A stretch of DNA of 64,000 nt, taken from CBDFKQ01 sp965248855 (GTDB lineage Bacteria > Bacteroidota > Bacteroidia > Cytophagales > 172606-1). Below the pieces are notes generated by a model. The model was given only the letters and a program-made list of their open reading frames with translations, was not told the DNA's origin and did not search any database. A program made the translations under genes and the position numbers. The stretch covers positions 144,610 through 208,609 of the forward strand of contig CBDFKQ010000005.1 of the NCBI GenBank assembly GCA_965248855.1, read 5' to 3'. Below, piece after piece: positions 1-8,721 of the stretch (within the stretch, counting starts at the first letter, position 1; each line of letters opens with the position of its first letter).

Positions 1-593
1 ACTCTTAATAATTCATCAATAACTTTTAAATACTCATAGCTTTTCTGATCTGTATTTTTATTAAATTTTATATCATAGCCATATAAAGAGTTATCCATAT
101 CAATATGCTCAAGCGTAGATTGACAAACAACTTCCTCAAATAAATTATCTTTGTATGGTAAATCTCTTAAATCACCATAGTTATAAGAAATCCGTAGTTC
201 ATTATAAAAAGGTGTTTCGGGGTAATAGGTAAAAATACTAACATTCTTTTCAGCAATTATCGGATTTGCCAATAAATAATCAAAATTAAATGTTGAGCCT
301 GCATCAAGAAATAATTTCTTTTCATCATTCAATTGGGATAATATCCATGGATATTCTACAATTCTTTCATCAAGGCGGAAGCCATACTTTTTTTCAATTG
401 AATTCGTTTTAAAATTATTTATTATAGCCTTATCATTTGTATTTTCAATAATTTGTTGTGTCTTATATTCATGATAACCGATGGACCATGGCTCCATACC
501 ATTATTAATAAAGGATAGAACTTTGCCATCATTAATTTTTGAATCTCTTTTCTTAATTATTTTTTTAATTAGATGTTTTAAAATTCTCTTCAT
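1..593 (-). CDS. Class I SAM-dependent methyltransferase (partial, cut by left edge)
   Basis: The frame opens at the ATG at 593-591 and stays open to base 3, so the 3' end lies outside the window. The visible ~197 residues start with a basic stretch and contain a glycine-rich SAM-binding motif I (FLDAGST), then GDLRDLPYKDN and a motif like CQSTLEHIDMD, the usual order in Methyltransf_11-type enzymes that act on small molecules or sugars. The start overlaps the upstream acyltransferase by 29 nt, so the two are probably translationally coupled and belong to the same polysaccharide operon. The substrate cannot be read from the sequence. Confidence 0.7.
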   Translation of the reverse strand, partial: MKRILKHLIKKIIKKRDSKINDGKVLSFINNGMEPWSIGYHEYKTQQIIENTNDKAIINNFKTNSIEKKYGFRLDERIVEYPWILSQLNDEKKLFLDAGSTFNFDYLLANPIIAEKNVSIFTYYPETPFYNELRISYNYGDLRDLPYKDNLFEEVVCQSTLEHIDMDNSLYGYDIKFNKNTDQKSYEYLKVIDELLR

Positions 594-1218
594 TATTTAT
601 TTTACTTATAAATTTTGCAGGATTACCCCCAACTATTGTAAATGGAGCTACATCATGAGTTACAACAGAACCCGCACCAACAATTGCTCCTCTTCCAATA
701 GTAACTCCTTTTAAAATACTTACATTATAACTAATCCAAACGTTATCATCCAAATAGATGGGTGCCGTTTTAATATTTCCTTTTTTTAAAATGTGTAAGT
801 TTGAGGTAAGTTCATTAAAACTTAATTCTCTCTCCAAAAAATTAATCTCATGAGAATCTGTATCGATAATGTTTACTTGATGAGATATTAATACATTATT
901 ACCAATAATTACATTCTCTGCCGACCAAATTTTAGTCCCTTCACCAATATAACAATTATCACCAATTGAAATTTTGCCACCAAAAGCAAAAATTAATAAC
1001 TCTCCTCTAGTGTGTGAATTTTTACCGATAATAATTTTAGTAGAATCATTTTGTAAATTAAATACTTTCGCCTCGGCGTAAAAACGAGAGAGATGGGAAG
1101 CTGTAACATTATTAAAACAGTTTTTAATTTTAATATTTTCAATATCTTCAGCTATCCAGCTTGTTGGAATTATTTTTTTGAAAACTGAAAATATTAATCT
1201 TCTAAAAATTAAAATCAT
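565..1218 (-). CDS. Hexapeptide-repeat acyltransferase (LbH family)
   Basis: 217 residues. From about residue 60 the protein has the imperfect [LIV]-G-x4 hexapeptide pattern of left-handed beta-helix acyltransferases (KISIGDNCYIGEG, NVIIGNNVLISHQ, LDDNVWISYNVSILKG, TIGRGAIVGAGSVVTHDV), ending in IVGGNPAKFI, which is typical of the maltose/xenobiotic acetyltransferase branch. A candidate catalytic His lies in DTDSHEI. Such enzymes transfer acetyl from acetyl-CoA to sugar hydroxyls or amines. The 4-nt overlap with the preceding glycosyltransferase and the context indicate O- or N-acetylation of a surface glycan; the exact acceptor is unknown. Confidence 0.82.
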   Translation of the reverse strand: MILIFRRLIFSVFKKIIPTSWIAEDIENIKIKNCFNNVTASHLSRFYAEAKVFNLQNDSTKIIIGKNSHTRGELLIFAFGGKISIGDNCYIGEGTKIWSAENVIIGNNVLISHQVNIIDTDSHEINFLERELSFNELTSNLHILKKGNIKTAPIYLDDNVWISYNVSILKGVTIGRGAIVGAGSVVTHDVAPFTIVGGNPAKFISKINNEENFKTSN

Positions 1219-2138
1219 AAAACCCTTTTTAGTAAGTTAATCAATCGACCTTTAATAATCGAAATGCAATTAGCAGGAGGAAAAACATGATGATTAAATG
1301 TATATAGATCAGCCTTAAAATTTATATCTAAATTTTGTGGATGGATTATTGATAGCAAATCTTGTGTAGGTAGGTTAGAAACATTTGAATCTGTTTGAAC
1401 GGTATGAGTAGCATCGTTGCCAAAACCAATATTTGAAATTAAGTTTTTATTGGGGCTTATAGAAAATCCATTATTTTGCCATATTGTAAAAGCCCACTGC
1501 AAATCCCAAATATCTTTTCTTTCGCCACCCTTAACAGTTAAAAATATATTTTCCCAGAATTTAATTTCACGGTTATTAAACTTTATATTTTTAAATATAT
1601 TATTCAAGGAGTTAAATTCAATATTTTTCAGTTCAAAATCATATTTATTCCAAGCTCTTTTCCAGGTAGCCCAACCCCAGACAGGAGAGTAATAGGAGAA
1701 AAAATAACTTGCTTCACCTCTTAGTTTTCCATTTTGAAAGTTGCTGCCATTTATATGCATTATTCTCTCTTCACCTTTATAATAGTTTAACAAAGTATCA
1801 CAGAATTTGAAAAAACTTTTATTGGGAAGGCAATCATCTTCCAAAATAATTCCCATATCTATATTTTCAAAAAACCATGAAATTGCTAAGGACGGTGCAA
1901 CTCCACAACCTAAATTTTCTTCTCTAAACAATGTTTTGACTTCGCAATCCCAATCAATATTATTTATTACATAATTTCGAACATCTATGCACTTTGTAAT
2001 ATCATCAGGCTTGCCGTTTCTTGGTCCGTCTGCTGCGATATAAAAATATTTTGGCCTAATCTCCCTTATTGCCTCGAATACTTTTTTAGTTGTTTCAATG
2101 CGATTAAAAATTAAAAACAATACCGGTGTTTCAAACAT
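1215..2138 (-). CDS. HlpA-like family 2-type glycosyltransferase
   Basis: The protein starts FETPVLFLIFNRIETTKKVFEAI and continues through FYIAADGPRNGK, a signature of the 'hemolytic protein HlpA-like' nucleotide-diphospho-sugar transferases; the acidic metal-binding motif is ILEDDCLP. A longer frame reaches 2177, but the ATG at 2138 is preferred: it gives an ATGTTTGA-type 8-nt overlap with the stop of the upstream GT8 gene, whereas 2177 would overlap by 47 nt and add a basic leader not typical of the family. Likely a cytoplasmic enzyme adding one sugar of the surface polysaccharide. Donor and linkage cannot be inferred. Confidence 0.75.
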   Translation of the reverse strand: MFETPVLFLIFNRIETTKKVFEAIREIRPKYFYIAADGPRNGKPDDITKCIDVRNYVINNIDWDCEVKTLFREENLGCGVAPSLAISWFFENIDMGIILEDDCLPNKSFFKFCDTLLNYYKGEERIMHINGSNFQNGKLRGEASYFFSYYSPVWGWATWKRAWNKYDFELKNIEFNSLNNIFKNIKFNNREIKFWENIFLTVKGGERKDIWDLQWAFTIWQNNGFSISPNKNLISNIGFGNDATHTVQTDSNVSNLPTQDLLSIIHPQNLDINFKADLYTFNHHVFPPANCISIIKGRLINLLKRVL

Positions 2139-2991
2139 AGATTTCAAAGATTTTTTTTCCGGTAAGCCTGTTAACAACTTTTTTTATCAATTGCTTGTAA
2201 TGATGGTAAAGAGTATTTTCCTTAAAATGAAATTTTTTCCAAGGTGTTTTTTTTAAATATATGAAATACTCCTCTTTAAATTGATTTTCACAATGAAAAT
2301 GCCATGGTTTTAAAGCACCTGTAAAGTGAATAATACCAATTTGAGACGAATTAAAAACTTTCGTAGAACTTTGATTTAAAAAATTGGAAGTCATATTCCA
2401 TTTCTGATCTAATTGTTTCCAATTTCCTTTAAAAATTTCATTCAAAACATCCTGATCCCAAAAAATAATCTTTTCATGATTATCGGCGGCATATTCAAGG
2501 CACTTTTGTGTAATATTATTTTCTATCCAATACTTTAAATCGATCAATAAAACTCCTGCATTAAAAAAGATGTTCTTGCTTTCTTCGATTTCTTCATTTA
2601 CTGCAGCTAAAGGATATTTTCCTAAATCAGTTTGCCATAATGGCATTAAATTATCTTTTATTATAATATCAGTATCCAGATAAATTATTTTTTCTGTGTA
2701 TTTAATCAGGTAATCAGGCATTATTAATCTGAAATATGTTGCTTTGCTAATATGTCCGTCCACCTTCACATTTTTAAGTAGGGCAAGATCAATAGAGATA
2801 ACCTTAAGTTCTTGTTTATATTTATTAAAAATTATTTTTAATTTGCTTAAAGCTGTATCTTCAAAATCTACTAAAACATAAACAGTAAATTTATTTTCTA
2901 AATTATTCTCAAATAAGGAGCACAACATCACTCCTAAATGTTGAATATAACTTATATCAATTGTTGTTACAATATGGATTTTATCTTTCAT
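2131..2991 (-). CDS. Family 8 glycosyltransferase (LgtC-like)
   Basis: 286 residues. N-terminal IHIVTTIDISYIQHLGVMLCSLFEN, the DxD metal/nucleotide-sugar motif in IIYLDTDIII, NAGVLLIDLKYW, and the C-terminal HFTGALKPWHFHC block are all hallmarks of GT8 retaining galactosyl- or glucosyltransferases. The length is normal for the family and all core motifs look intact. The gene overlaps its upstream neighbour by 4 nt and its downstream neighbour by 8 nt (from the preferred start), so it is embedded in the glycan operon. Likely adds galactose or glucose with retention of configuration; the acceptor is unknown. Confidence 0.85.
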   Translation of the reverse strand: MKDKIHIVTTIDISYIQHLGVMLCSLFENNLENKFTVYVLVDFEDTALSKLKIIFNKYKQELKVISIDLALLKNVKVDGHISKATYFRLIMPDYLIKYTEKIIYLDTDIIIKDNLMPLWQTDLGKYPLAAVNEEIEESKNIFFNAGVLLIDLKYWIENNITQKCLEYAADNHEKIIFWDQDVLNEIFKGNWKQLDQKWNMTSNFLNQSSTKVFNSSQIGIIHFTGALKPWHFHCENQFKEEYFIYLKKTPWKKFHFKENTLYHHYKQLIKKVVNRLTGKKIFEIYV

Positions 2992-3905
2992 AATGTAATC
3001 CAGGAATCTGGTATGATATCATCAGTATTAGCAATATTACCATCGTACCATATTTTATCTTTGGCAAACCATTTTTTTGGAGCTACTACGATTTTATTTG
3101 AATAATTGCTTAACCATGCACCCCACCAGGCAAATGTACTGTTAGTAATAATGTGATGCTTACAATTACTTATTAAAATTAAATCCTGATGACGTTGCGG
3201 GTTTATTTTATACTGCTCTCCTGCATATGTTTCCGAAACAAAAGTATGAGGTTTACTTAATTTTAGATTTAATTTTACCCAGTCAATGTCATCAGAAAAA
3301 ATAAAATAATGAGGTTTTTCAATTTTAGAATTAATATAATCCATTGCTATATAATAGAAGGACAAATCTTCGCCATATAAATTTAATTCGGGATATTTTA
3401 AATAATCACCTCTTCTTATTATAAGGCTTATTGAGGTGGTGCCGAAAATATTATTTAATAAATCATGCCTTAAATCTTTGCAATAATCTTTTAACGAAAA
3501 CTCATATTTTAATAAATGTGAATAATTATTAAAATATTTTTCACTCTGCCAATGACCAAATAAATAGCAGTTTTTTGTAGCTTGATTGAAGACCTTATCA
3601 TAATGAAATGTTTTTTCTCTAATGATAGACCTTTTTAATATTTTAGGTTTTAATTTTTCGGAAATTTTTAAAATACTTTTTGAAATAATATTTGATGGAA
3701 AATCTACAGCTCTACTTATTTCCTTGTCGGTTGCAATTGTAGCTGAAATGTTGAATGGCTCTAAATCAAATTTATAAATCTCACTGTTATTAAAATTTTG
3801 AATATTCAATTTTAATGGGACGTTGAGTTTTTTAGATAGGGCATATCCTGCAGAATATTGAAATAATTGATTTCCCAGTCCTGCAAAAAGCTCCGCTATT
3901 ATCAT
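2988..3905 (-). CDS. Alpha-1,2-fucosyltransferase (GT11)
   Basis: 305 residues. N-terminal AELFAGLGNQLFQYSAGYALS is the GT11 signature; SLIIRRGDYLK carries the HxRRxDY-like GDP-fucose-binding box of alpha-1,2 and alpha-1,6 fucosyltransferases; and SNCKHHIITNSTFAWWGAWLS is the conserved C-terminal block. Length fits the family (~290-310). The donor, GDP-L-fucose, can be made by the fcl product at the head of the same operon, so the surface polymer is predicted to carry terminal L-fucose. Overlaps the following GT8 gene by 4 nt. Confidence 0.9.
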   Translation of the reverse strand: MIIAELFAGLGNQLFQYSAGYALSKKLNVPLKLNIQNFNNSEIYKFDLEPFNISATIATDKEISRAVDFPSNIISKSILKISEKLKPKILKRSIIREKTFHYDKVFNQATKNCYLFGHWQSEKYFNNYSHLLKYEFSLKDYCKDLRHDLLNNIFGTTSISLIIRRGDYLKYPELNLYGEDLSFYYIAMDYINSKIEKPHYFIFSDDIDWVKLNLKLSKPHTFVSETYAGEQYKINPQRHQDLILISNCKHHIITNSTFAWWGAWLSNYSNKIVVAPKKWFAKDKIWYDGNIANTDDIIPDSWITL

Positions 3906-3927
3906 AATATAAGTATGAAAATTACTT

Positions 3928-5067
3928 TTAACAATTATTTAAAAAAGTAAGAAAGGGTATAATATTAGCGTTAAAATCAAAATTTTTGGCTAATGCCCTT
4001 GCATTATAAGCAGAATTTTGATAATCTAATTCTACATCATCAACTGCTGCTTTAATTTGATTTGAACTTAAACAGGTTATTAAATTTCCAATATTATTTT
4101 CCTCAATTATAGATAATCCGGAAAGCTTATTTCCAATAATTGGAACTCCGGAATTAATATATTGAAACATTTTACCGGATGGTGCAGTAAAATAATTAAA
4201 TGTTCTTAAGTGTTCAAATCGATAAAAGTCATAAAACACAAAACCAATTCGGAAGCTTGAAATATATTTTGTAAGTTCTTCATGATCCATGTACTCTTCA
4301 TTAAAAATTAAATTACCATTTTCTAATAAATCATTATAAAACTTTTTAATTGCCTCCTTAATTGATTTAGGAATTGCACCCTTAAGGGTTAAGCAATATT
4401 CCGGATAATCTTTTAAAAAATCCAGGCAGGAGAAAATTCCAAATTCGGGCAACGCACTTCCACAAAATATTAAATTTTTTTTTGCCCGATTCTCTATCTC
4501 AATATCAAATTCAATATATGGTGGTGAATTTTGAACAAAAAATTTAGGATATTCCTTATCCTTAAAAAGATGTATAAATCGTTCTTCACTTTGAATTATT
4601 ACAGATTTAATTTTATTATAATCAATATTATCTCTATAAATATCATGATCCGGGATTTCTAAGGAAACCAGATGTGCAAATTTGCCTGCATTTTGTGCAC
4701 ACCACAAAGAAAAAAAATCAACTGCTATAATTTCACCTTCAAATTTTTTAATTACCTCTATAAAAGAGTTTGCTTTGTAATTCTTTAGTTTCTCGTTTAA
4801 GTAATGATCTTTTACTTTTTGATGCTTTTTGCCCAATATTATTTTAAATAATTTTATCCATATCCTTTCAAAAATGCTTATTTTAATTGACTCAATTTTA
4901 ATATAAATAACATGCGGATCATTAATTTTTTGAGATGAGTAATGTTGCGAGGGCTCTAAACTAATTAATTTAACATTAAATGTTTTTTTTAAGCTATAAA
5001 AAAGATTTAGTGTTGTAGGTGAAAAAGGAAGGTGTAAATCCGGGAAGATAATAAGAACATTTTTCAT
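3928..5067 (-). CDS. Glycosyltransferase, probable GT4/GT1-like fold (GT-B)
   Basis: 379 residues. The N-terminus NVLIIFPDLHLPFSPTTLNLFYSL resembles the first beta-alpha unit of GT-B enzymes, and the C-terminal half contains NLIFCGSALPEFGI, LTLKGAIP and SGKMFQYINSGVPIIGNKLSGLSIIEENNIG, the latter resembling the E(x7)E nucleotide-sugar site region of GT4 enzymes. Similarity is recognised by pattern rather than by a strict motif, so the family call is moderate. It overlaps the upstream epimerase-like gene by one base and sits 22 nt before the fucosyltransferase gene, in the same operon. Confidence 0.65.
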   Translation of the reverse strand: MKNVLIIFPDLHLPFSPTTLNLFYSLKKTFNVKLISLEPSQHYSSQKINDPHVIYIKIESIKISIFERIWIKLFKIILGKKHQKVKDHYLNEKLKNYKANSFIEVIKKFEGEIIAVDFFSLWCAQNAGKFAHLVSLEIPDHDIYRDNIDYNKIKSVIIQSEERFIHLFKDKEYPKFFVQNSPPYIEFDIEIENRAKKNLIFCGSALPEFGIFSCLDFLKDYPEYCLTLKGAIPKSIKEAIKKFYNDLLENGNLIFNEEYMDHEELTKYISSFRIGFVFYDFYRFEHLRTFNYFTAPSGKMFQYINSGVPIIGNKLSGLSIIEENNIGNLITCLSSNQIKAAVDDVELDYQNSAYNARALAKNFDFNANIIPFLTFLNNC

Positions 5068-5951
5068 TAATCTGCACTTGTTTCGTTAATCATTAAAGTT
5101 GCTAAATTGTTAATACTAACCTGAGGAGACCATCCTAAGGAAAAAATTGTATCTGGTTTAGAAACTAATCGATTATATTCTTTTTTAAAATCTCCATTTA
5201 CAACTACATGATTTTCCCATTTAATATTTAATTGAAAACCACAAATGCATAACCAATCTTCTATATTATAATCTATTCCTGTACCGATAACCGTTTCAAA
5301 TATAGATTCATTTTGAATAAATAACCATATAGCTTTAACTATATCACCTGCATAACCAAATTCTTTTTTAACTGAAATATCAAATAAATTCAATATTTCT
5401 TGACTCCCATTTGCTATTCTTTTTAACGATTGAACAATTTTTTGATTTACATGCCTTTCAGATCTTAATGGGCTGTCATGATTAAAAAAATAACCAATAT
5501 AAATTTTTAACCCTAAGCCTCTATAATACCTGCCTGCATATACAGAAGATATTCTTGAAAGTGAATAAGGGCTATTGGCTTCAAACGGATCATTTTCTTT
5601 TATTGGTTCTCCATTATTTTGAAATTGCAAACCACTGCCGGATAGGAAAATTTTAGAATTAGGTGAAAGTTTATAGCTCGCTTCTAAAATATTTAGTGTG
5701 CCAGTTGTAATAGAATCATGATTTTCAAAAAGGGCTTCGTGGCTGGTAGTAGAGTTAGCAGCAAGGTGAAAGATATAATCGGGTAATGATTCTTTAATAA
5801 TTTTAGTTACAAAATTATAATCTTTGATATCTCCTATTATCCAATTTTTATTAGATCTGGAAATGCCAATAACCTTAACATTATTCTCGATTAATAATTT
5901 ACTTAAATAATGACCGTCTTGTCCGTTTATTCCAAAAATTAAAGCTGTCAA
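5067..5951 (-). CDS. GDP-mannose 4,6-dehydratase-like SDR with altered YxxxK
   Basis: 294 residues, shorter than typical Gmd (~345-375). The Rossmann motif is GINGQDGHYLSKLL, and the segments FFNHDSPLRSERHVNQKI and ISVKKEFGYAGDIVKAIW closely follow the Gmd family (FNHESPRRG..., DWGYAxDYV). However the catalytic YxxxK reads Y-S-L-S-R (codon AGA), and no other candidate lysine lies nearby. It may still bind nucleotide sugar, act as a reductase or scaffold, or be catalytically weak. Because fcl needs the Gmd product, a canonical gmd is probably elsewhere. Starts directly after the FkbM gene (end 5952). Confidence 0.7.
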   Translation of the reverse strand: MTALIFGINGQDGHYLSKLLIENNVKVIGISRSNKNWIIGDIKDYNFVTKIIKESLPDYIFHLAANSTTSHEALFENHDSITTGTLNILEASYKLSPNSKIFLSGSGLQFQNNGEPIKENDPFEANSPYSLSRISSVYAGRYYRGLGLKIYIGYFFNHDSPLRSERHVNQKIVQSLKRIANGSQEILNLFDISVKKEFGYAGDIVKAIWLFIQNESIFETVIGTGIDYNIEDWLCICGFQLNIKWENHVVVNGDFKKEYNRLVSKPDTIFSLGWSPQVSINNLATLMINETSAD

Positions 5952-6674
5952 CTAATTAATATTTATAAACCATTTTTTATTAACAAAAATTGTATTTACA
6001 TAAGTATCCGCATATATCATATATCCTTTTGAAATCATAAAATTAGATATTTCATGATTTTTTGGTCTGATATGATTTTCGCTGTAGGTACATGTTTCGG
6101 CGCATATTATTGGAATTGGAAATTTTTCAAAATCCAGAGATTTTAGCACTGCCAAATCCAAACCCTCGATATCTATTGAAAGAAAATCCGGATAAGTTGC
6201 AAAATTTTCCCTTATTAAATTTTCAAGGGTTTTCAGTTTTACTTTTTCAATTTTAACAATTTTGTAAGTACCGTGATTTTCTCTTTTATATGCTTCTTCT
6301 TTATCAAAAGTATTTAATGAAGGTTCGTTGAATATATAAAAATCTGCCTCTTCGTCATTCCCAATATTTACTCCAATATTTAATATCTTATCTTCGGGTC
6401 TTATTTGTTTTATTTTTTCAATGAGTGTGCTATCAGCTTCTACACAAACTCCTCTACTTCCACCTAAATAGAACAAAAAAGTATTATTTCCATAATCCGG
6501 AACATTTGTTCCTAAATCCAAATATGTGATGATTTCAATTTTTTTATCATAAAATAAAAATTTTAAAATACCATCTTCACCCGCTTGAGAATAAGAGTTG
6601 TATTTTAGTTTTACAGGTACAGTTATAAAACTAAACACTGCTTTTTTTATTAAATTTTTAATTATAGTAATCAT
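5952..6674 (-). CDS. FkbM-family methyltransferase
   Basis: 240 residues. After a short hydrophobic/basic leader the protein shows YNSYSQAGEDGIL, YLDLGTNVPDYGNNTFLFY, GVCVEADSTL and FLSIDIEGLDLAVL, the ordered motifs of the FkbM family (SAM-dependent O-methyltransferases, common in polysaccharide clusters). SAM binding is expected at LDLGTN and the acidic residue of VEAD. It overlaps the upstream C-methyltransferase gene by 4 nt and abuts the dehydratase-like gene without a gap. Probable role: O-methylation of a sugar in the surface polymer. Confidence 0.82.
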   Translation of the reverse strand: MITIIKNLIKKAVFSFITVPVKLKYNSYSQAGEDGILKFLFYDKKIEIITYLDLGTNVPDYGNNTFLFYLGGSRGVCVEADSTLIEKIKQIRPEDKILNIGVNIGNDEEADFYIFNEPSLNTFDKEEAYKRENHGTYKIVKIEKVKLKTLENLIRENFATYPDFLSIDIEGLDLAVLKSLDFEKFPIPIICAETCTYSENHIRPKNHEISNFMISKGYMIYADTYVNTIFVNKKWFININ

Positions 6675-7900
6675 ACAATTTCAATTTCAGGAAGGGGGAA
6701 AATAAATTTGCCGCCTTGTTCCATAAATTCCTTTTCCCTCTCCAATATAGAATGTTTAAAATGCCATGGTAAAACTAAAAAATAATCAGGTTTCATGGCT
6801 CTGGCTTCATTTTCTGAAATAATTGGAATATATGTACCGGGTGTAAATGAACCAAATTTTTGTTCATTTACTTCTGCAATAAATGGAATTTGATTAGTTG
6901 TAAATCCACAAAATTGGAGTAAAACATTTCCTTTGGTTGATGCACCATATCCTATAATTTTCTTTCCGTCGTTTACAAGTGCTTCTATTAAGTCCGTTAA
7001 ATTTTGTCTATGCTTAAATACCCTTTCTTTAAATTCTTGATATGGCTTAGGTGTATCCAAGCCCATATCATTCTCTTGTTTTAACATCCAATTTATAATT
7101 GGCATATTTGATTTAATAATCGAATTTTCTTTACAGGACGTGATTGCAAAACTTCCACCATTTACGGCATTCATTTGAACATCCACTACACGCATTTTTT
7201 TACTCTCTAAAAGATTTTTAACTACCTTAAAAGAATAAAATTCCAAATGTTCGTGGCATATAGTATCGTAAGAGTTAGTTCTTAACATTGATGGCATATA
7301 GCTTTGTTCAAAGTGCCATAAACCATTATTATCAAGTACAGAAAATATATCGTCTACAAAATTCCCGGGGTTTTCCAAATCATAAAACATAGCAATGGAA
7401 GTAATAATTTTTGCCTTTTTTTCCCCAAAATGACTTTTGAAAATAGAAGCTGAAAAAAAATCAGGAATTAAAGAAATTTCATTTGTATAAAATTCTTGAA
7501 ATTTTTTTCCTGTTGGATCAATTCCAACTTTTTTGTGTTTTCCCGAATAGGCTTTTAATGATGTTGCATCATTACTGCCAATATCAATTACTAAATCATT
7601 TTCAGTTAAATGTATTAACCTCTCTAATGTTTTAATTTTATTTGTAAGGTGTTTAACCATAGATGAATTTAAGCCTGAACGATAACCATAGTTATCGCCA
7701 TACATTTCATCTAAATTGTAAGATTGCTTCATTTGAAGCAATCCACTATCCGGGCACCAAACTAAATCTAATGGCCCTTTCGTTATTTGTTCATCTTTGC
7801 TTTTAGGAAAAACACCTGTCAAATATTGTTCACCAAGAGAAAGTACAGTAATTAAATTAGTGCTTCCGCTAATTCTGCACTTATTAATTTCCGAATACAT
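6671..7900 (-). CDS. Class I methyltransferase with N-terminal zinc-like domain and C-terminal Methyltransf_14 domain
   Basis: 409 residues with the three-part architecture of NDP-hexose C-methyltransferases (TylCIII-like): N-terminal metal-binding-like domain (CRISGSTNLITVLSLGEQ, LVWCPDSGLLQM), SAM-binding core with VIDIGSNDATSLKAY (~105-120), FEQSYMP and HEHLEFYS, and a C-terminal domain with IIGYGASTKGN. The two CxxC pairs expected in the N-terminal domain both read CxxS, so the usual four-Cys zinc site is not intact. Overlaps the FkbM gene by 4 nt. Likely methylates a deoxysugar nucleotide or a related intermediate of the surface glycan; the family also has members of unknown function. 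Confidence 0.8.
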   Translation of the reverse strand: MYSEINKCRISGSTNLITVLSLGEQYLTGVFPKSKDEQITKGPLDLVWCPDSGLLQMKQSYNLDEMYGDNYGYRSGLNSSMVKHLTNKIKTLERLIHLTENDLVIDIGSNDATSLKAYSGKHKKVGIDPTGKKFQEFYTNEISLIPDFFSASIFKSHFGEKKAKIITSIAMFYDLENPGNFVDDIFSVLDNNGLWHFEQSYMPSMLRTNSYDTICHEHLEFYSFKVVKNLLESKKMRVVDVQMNAVNGGSFAITSCKENSIIKSNMPIINWMLKQENDMGLDTPKPYQEFKERVFKHRQNLTDLIEALVNDGKKIIGYGASTKGNVLLQFCGFTTNQIPFIAEVNEQKFGSFTPGTYIPIISENEARAMKPDYFLVLPWHFKHSILEREKEFMEQGGKFIFPLPEIEIV

Positions 7901-7904
7901 GCCT

Positions 7905-8711
7905 TCAGTTTTTAGGAACTATTAAAAAATTAATATCATTAATTGACTTTTCAAATTTATAATCGATAGAAATTACAAAATCAATATAATCTTGAAATGA
8001 TGTTTTAAATTCATCTTGAAATTGCTGTTCAAATTCAAAAATGATTGGCATCTTATTCTTTTTAATTGTTTCAACTGCGCCTATAAGTGCAAATAAATCA
8101 CTGCCTTGTATGTCAACTTTCATAAAACTAATAGGTTCTTGTATCTGTAAACTATCAATTGTTATTGATTGTATTTTTCGGCCTGATTGAGAGTTTAAAT
8201 CTACTCCATAAGAACCATAAGCAGAAAAACGTTTAAAATCGGGTTTAGGATAAGAAATATCAACTCCTATTTTGTCAAACACTGCTCCAAAAATTGGTTT
8301 TATATTTTTAATATTATTTGCTATAATATTTTTTTCCAGAATACTATATATAAACGGCTCGGCTTCAAAAGAATATACTTTCCCTTCGTCACCTGTAAAT
8401 TTTGAAAACTCTAAACTCATTTGGCCAAAATGAGCCCCAACGTCTAGCACTGCTGTATTAGGTTTTATAAACTCTGATGCTGTTTCAATGATTATTGATT
8501 CAAAAAACTCTCCTTTCTTCATTATATTAACAACCAAGTCATTATAATTATCATTAGGTAAATAATAATTACCTATTGGGGTCTCATAATAGCTAATATT
8601 CCCATTTATATTTTTTAAGTATTGTTCTTCCGGATTAAATGTTTGTTTTGTAAATGATCTGATTTCAAATCCTAAAATATTAAATGCTTTTTTAATAATC
8701 TTTTTTAACAT
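7905..8711 (-). CDS. FkbM-family methyltransferase (second copy in operon)
   Basis: 268 residues. VLDVGAHFGQMSLEFSKF is motif I, VYSFEAEPFIYSILEKNI supplies the acidic SAM-ribose ligand, and ISFMKVDIQGSDLFALIGA is the conserved FkbM C-terminal block. It differs strongly from the other FkbM protein of the operon (5952-6674), so the two are not a recent duplication and probably methylate different positions. The start lies 11 nt after the Wzt-like ATPase gene, and its stop is 5 nt before the next gene. Cytoplasmic enzyme, presumably acting on a glycan or lipid-linked intermediate. Confidence 0.82.
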   Translation of the reverse strand: MLKKIIKKAFNILGFEIRSFTKQTFNPEEQYLKNINGNISYYETPIGNYYLPNDNYNDLVVNIMKKGEFFESIIIETASEFIKPNTAVLDVGAHFGQMSLEFSKFTGDEGKVYSFEAEPFIYSILEKNIIANNIKNIKPIFGAVFDKIGVDISYPKPDFKRFSAYGSYGVDLNSQSGRKIQSITIDSLQIQEPISFMKVDIQGSDLFALIGAVETIKKNKMPIIFEFEQQFQDEFKTSFQDYIDFVISIDYKFEKSINDINFLIVPKN

Positions 8712-8721
8712 GTTTTACTTT

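Noticed and set aside
2139..2177. N-terminal extension of the HlpA-like glycosyltransferase
   Set aside because: It overlaps the upstream gene by 47 nt; the ATG at 2138 gives the usual short overlap and the normal family start.
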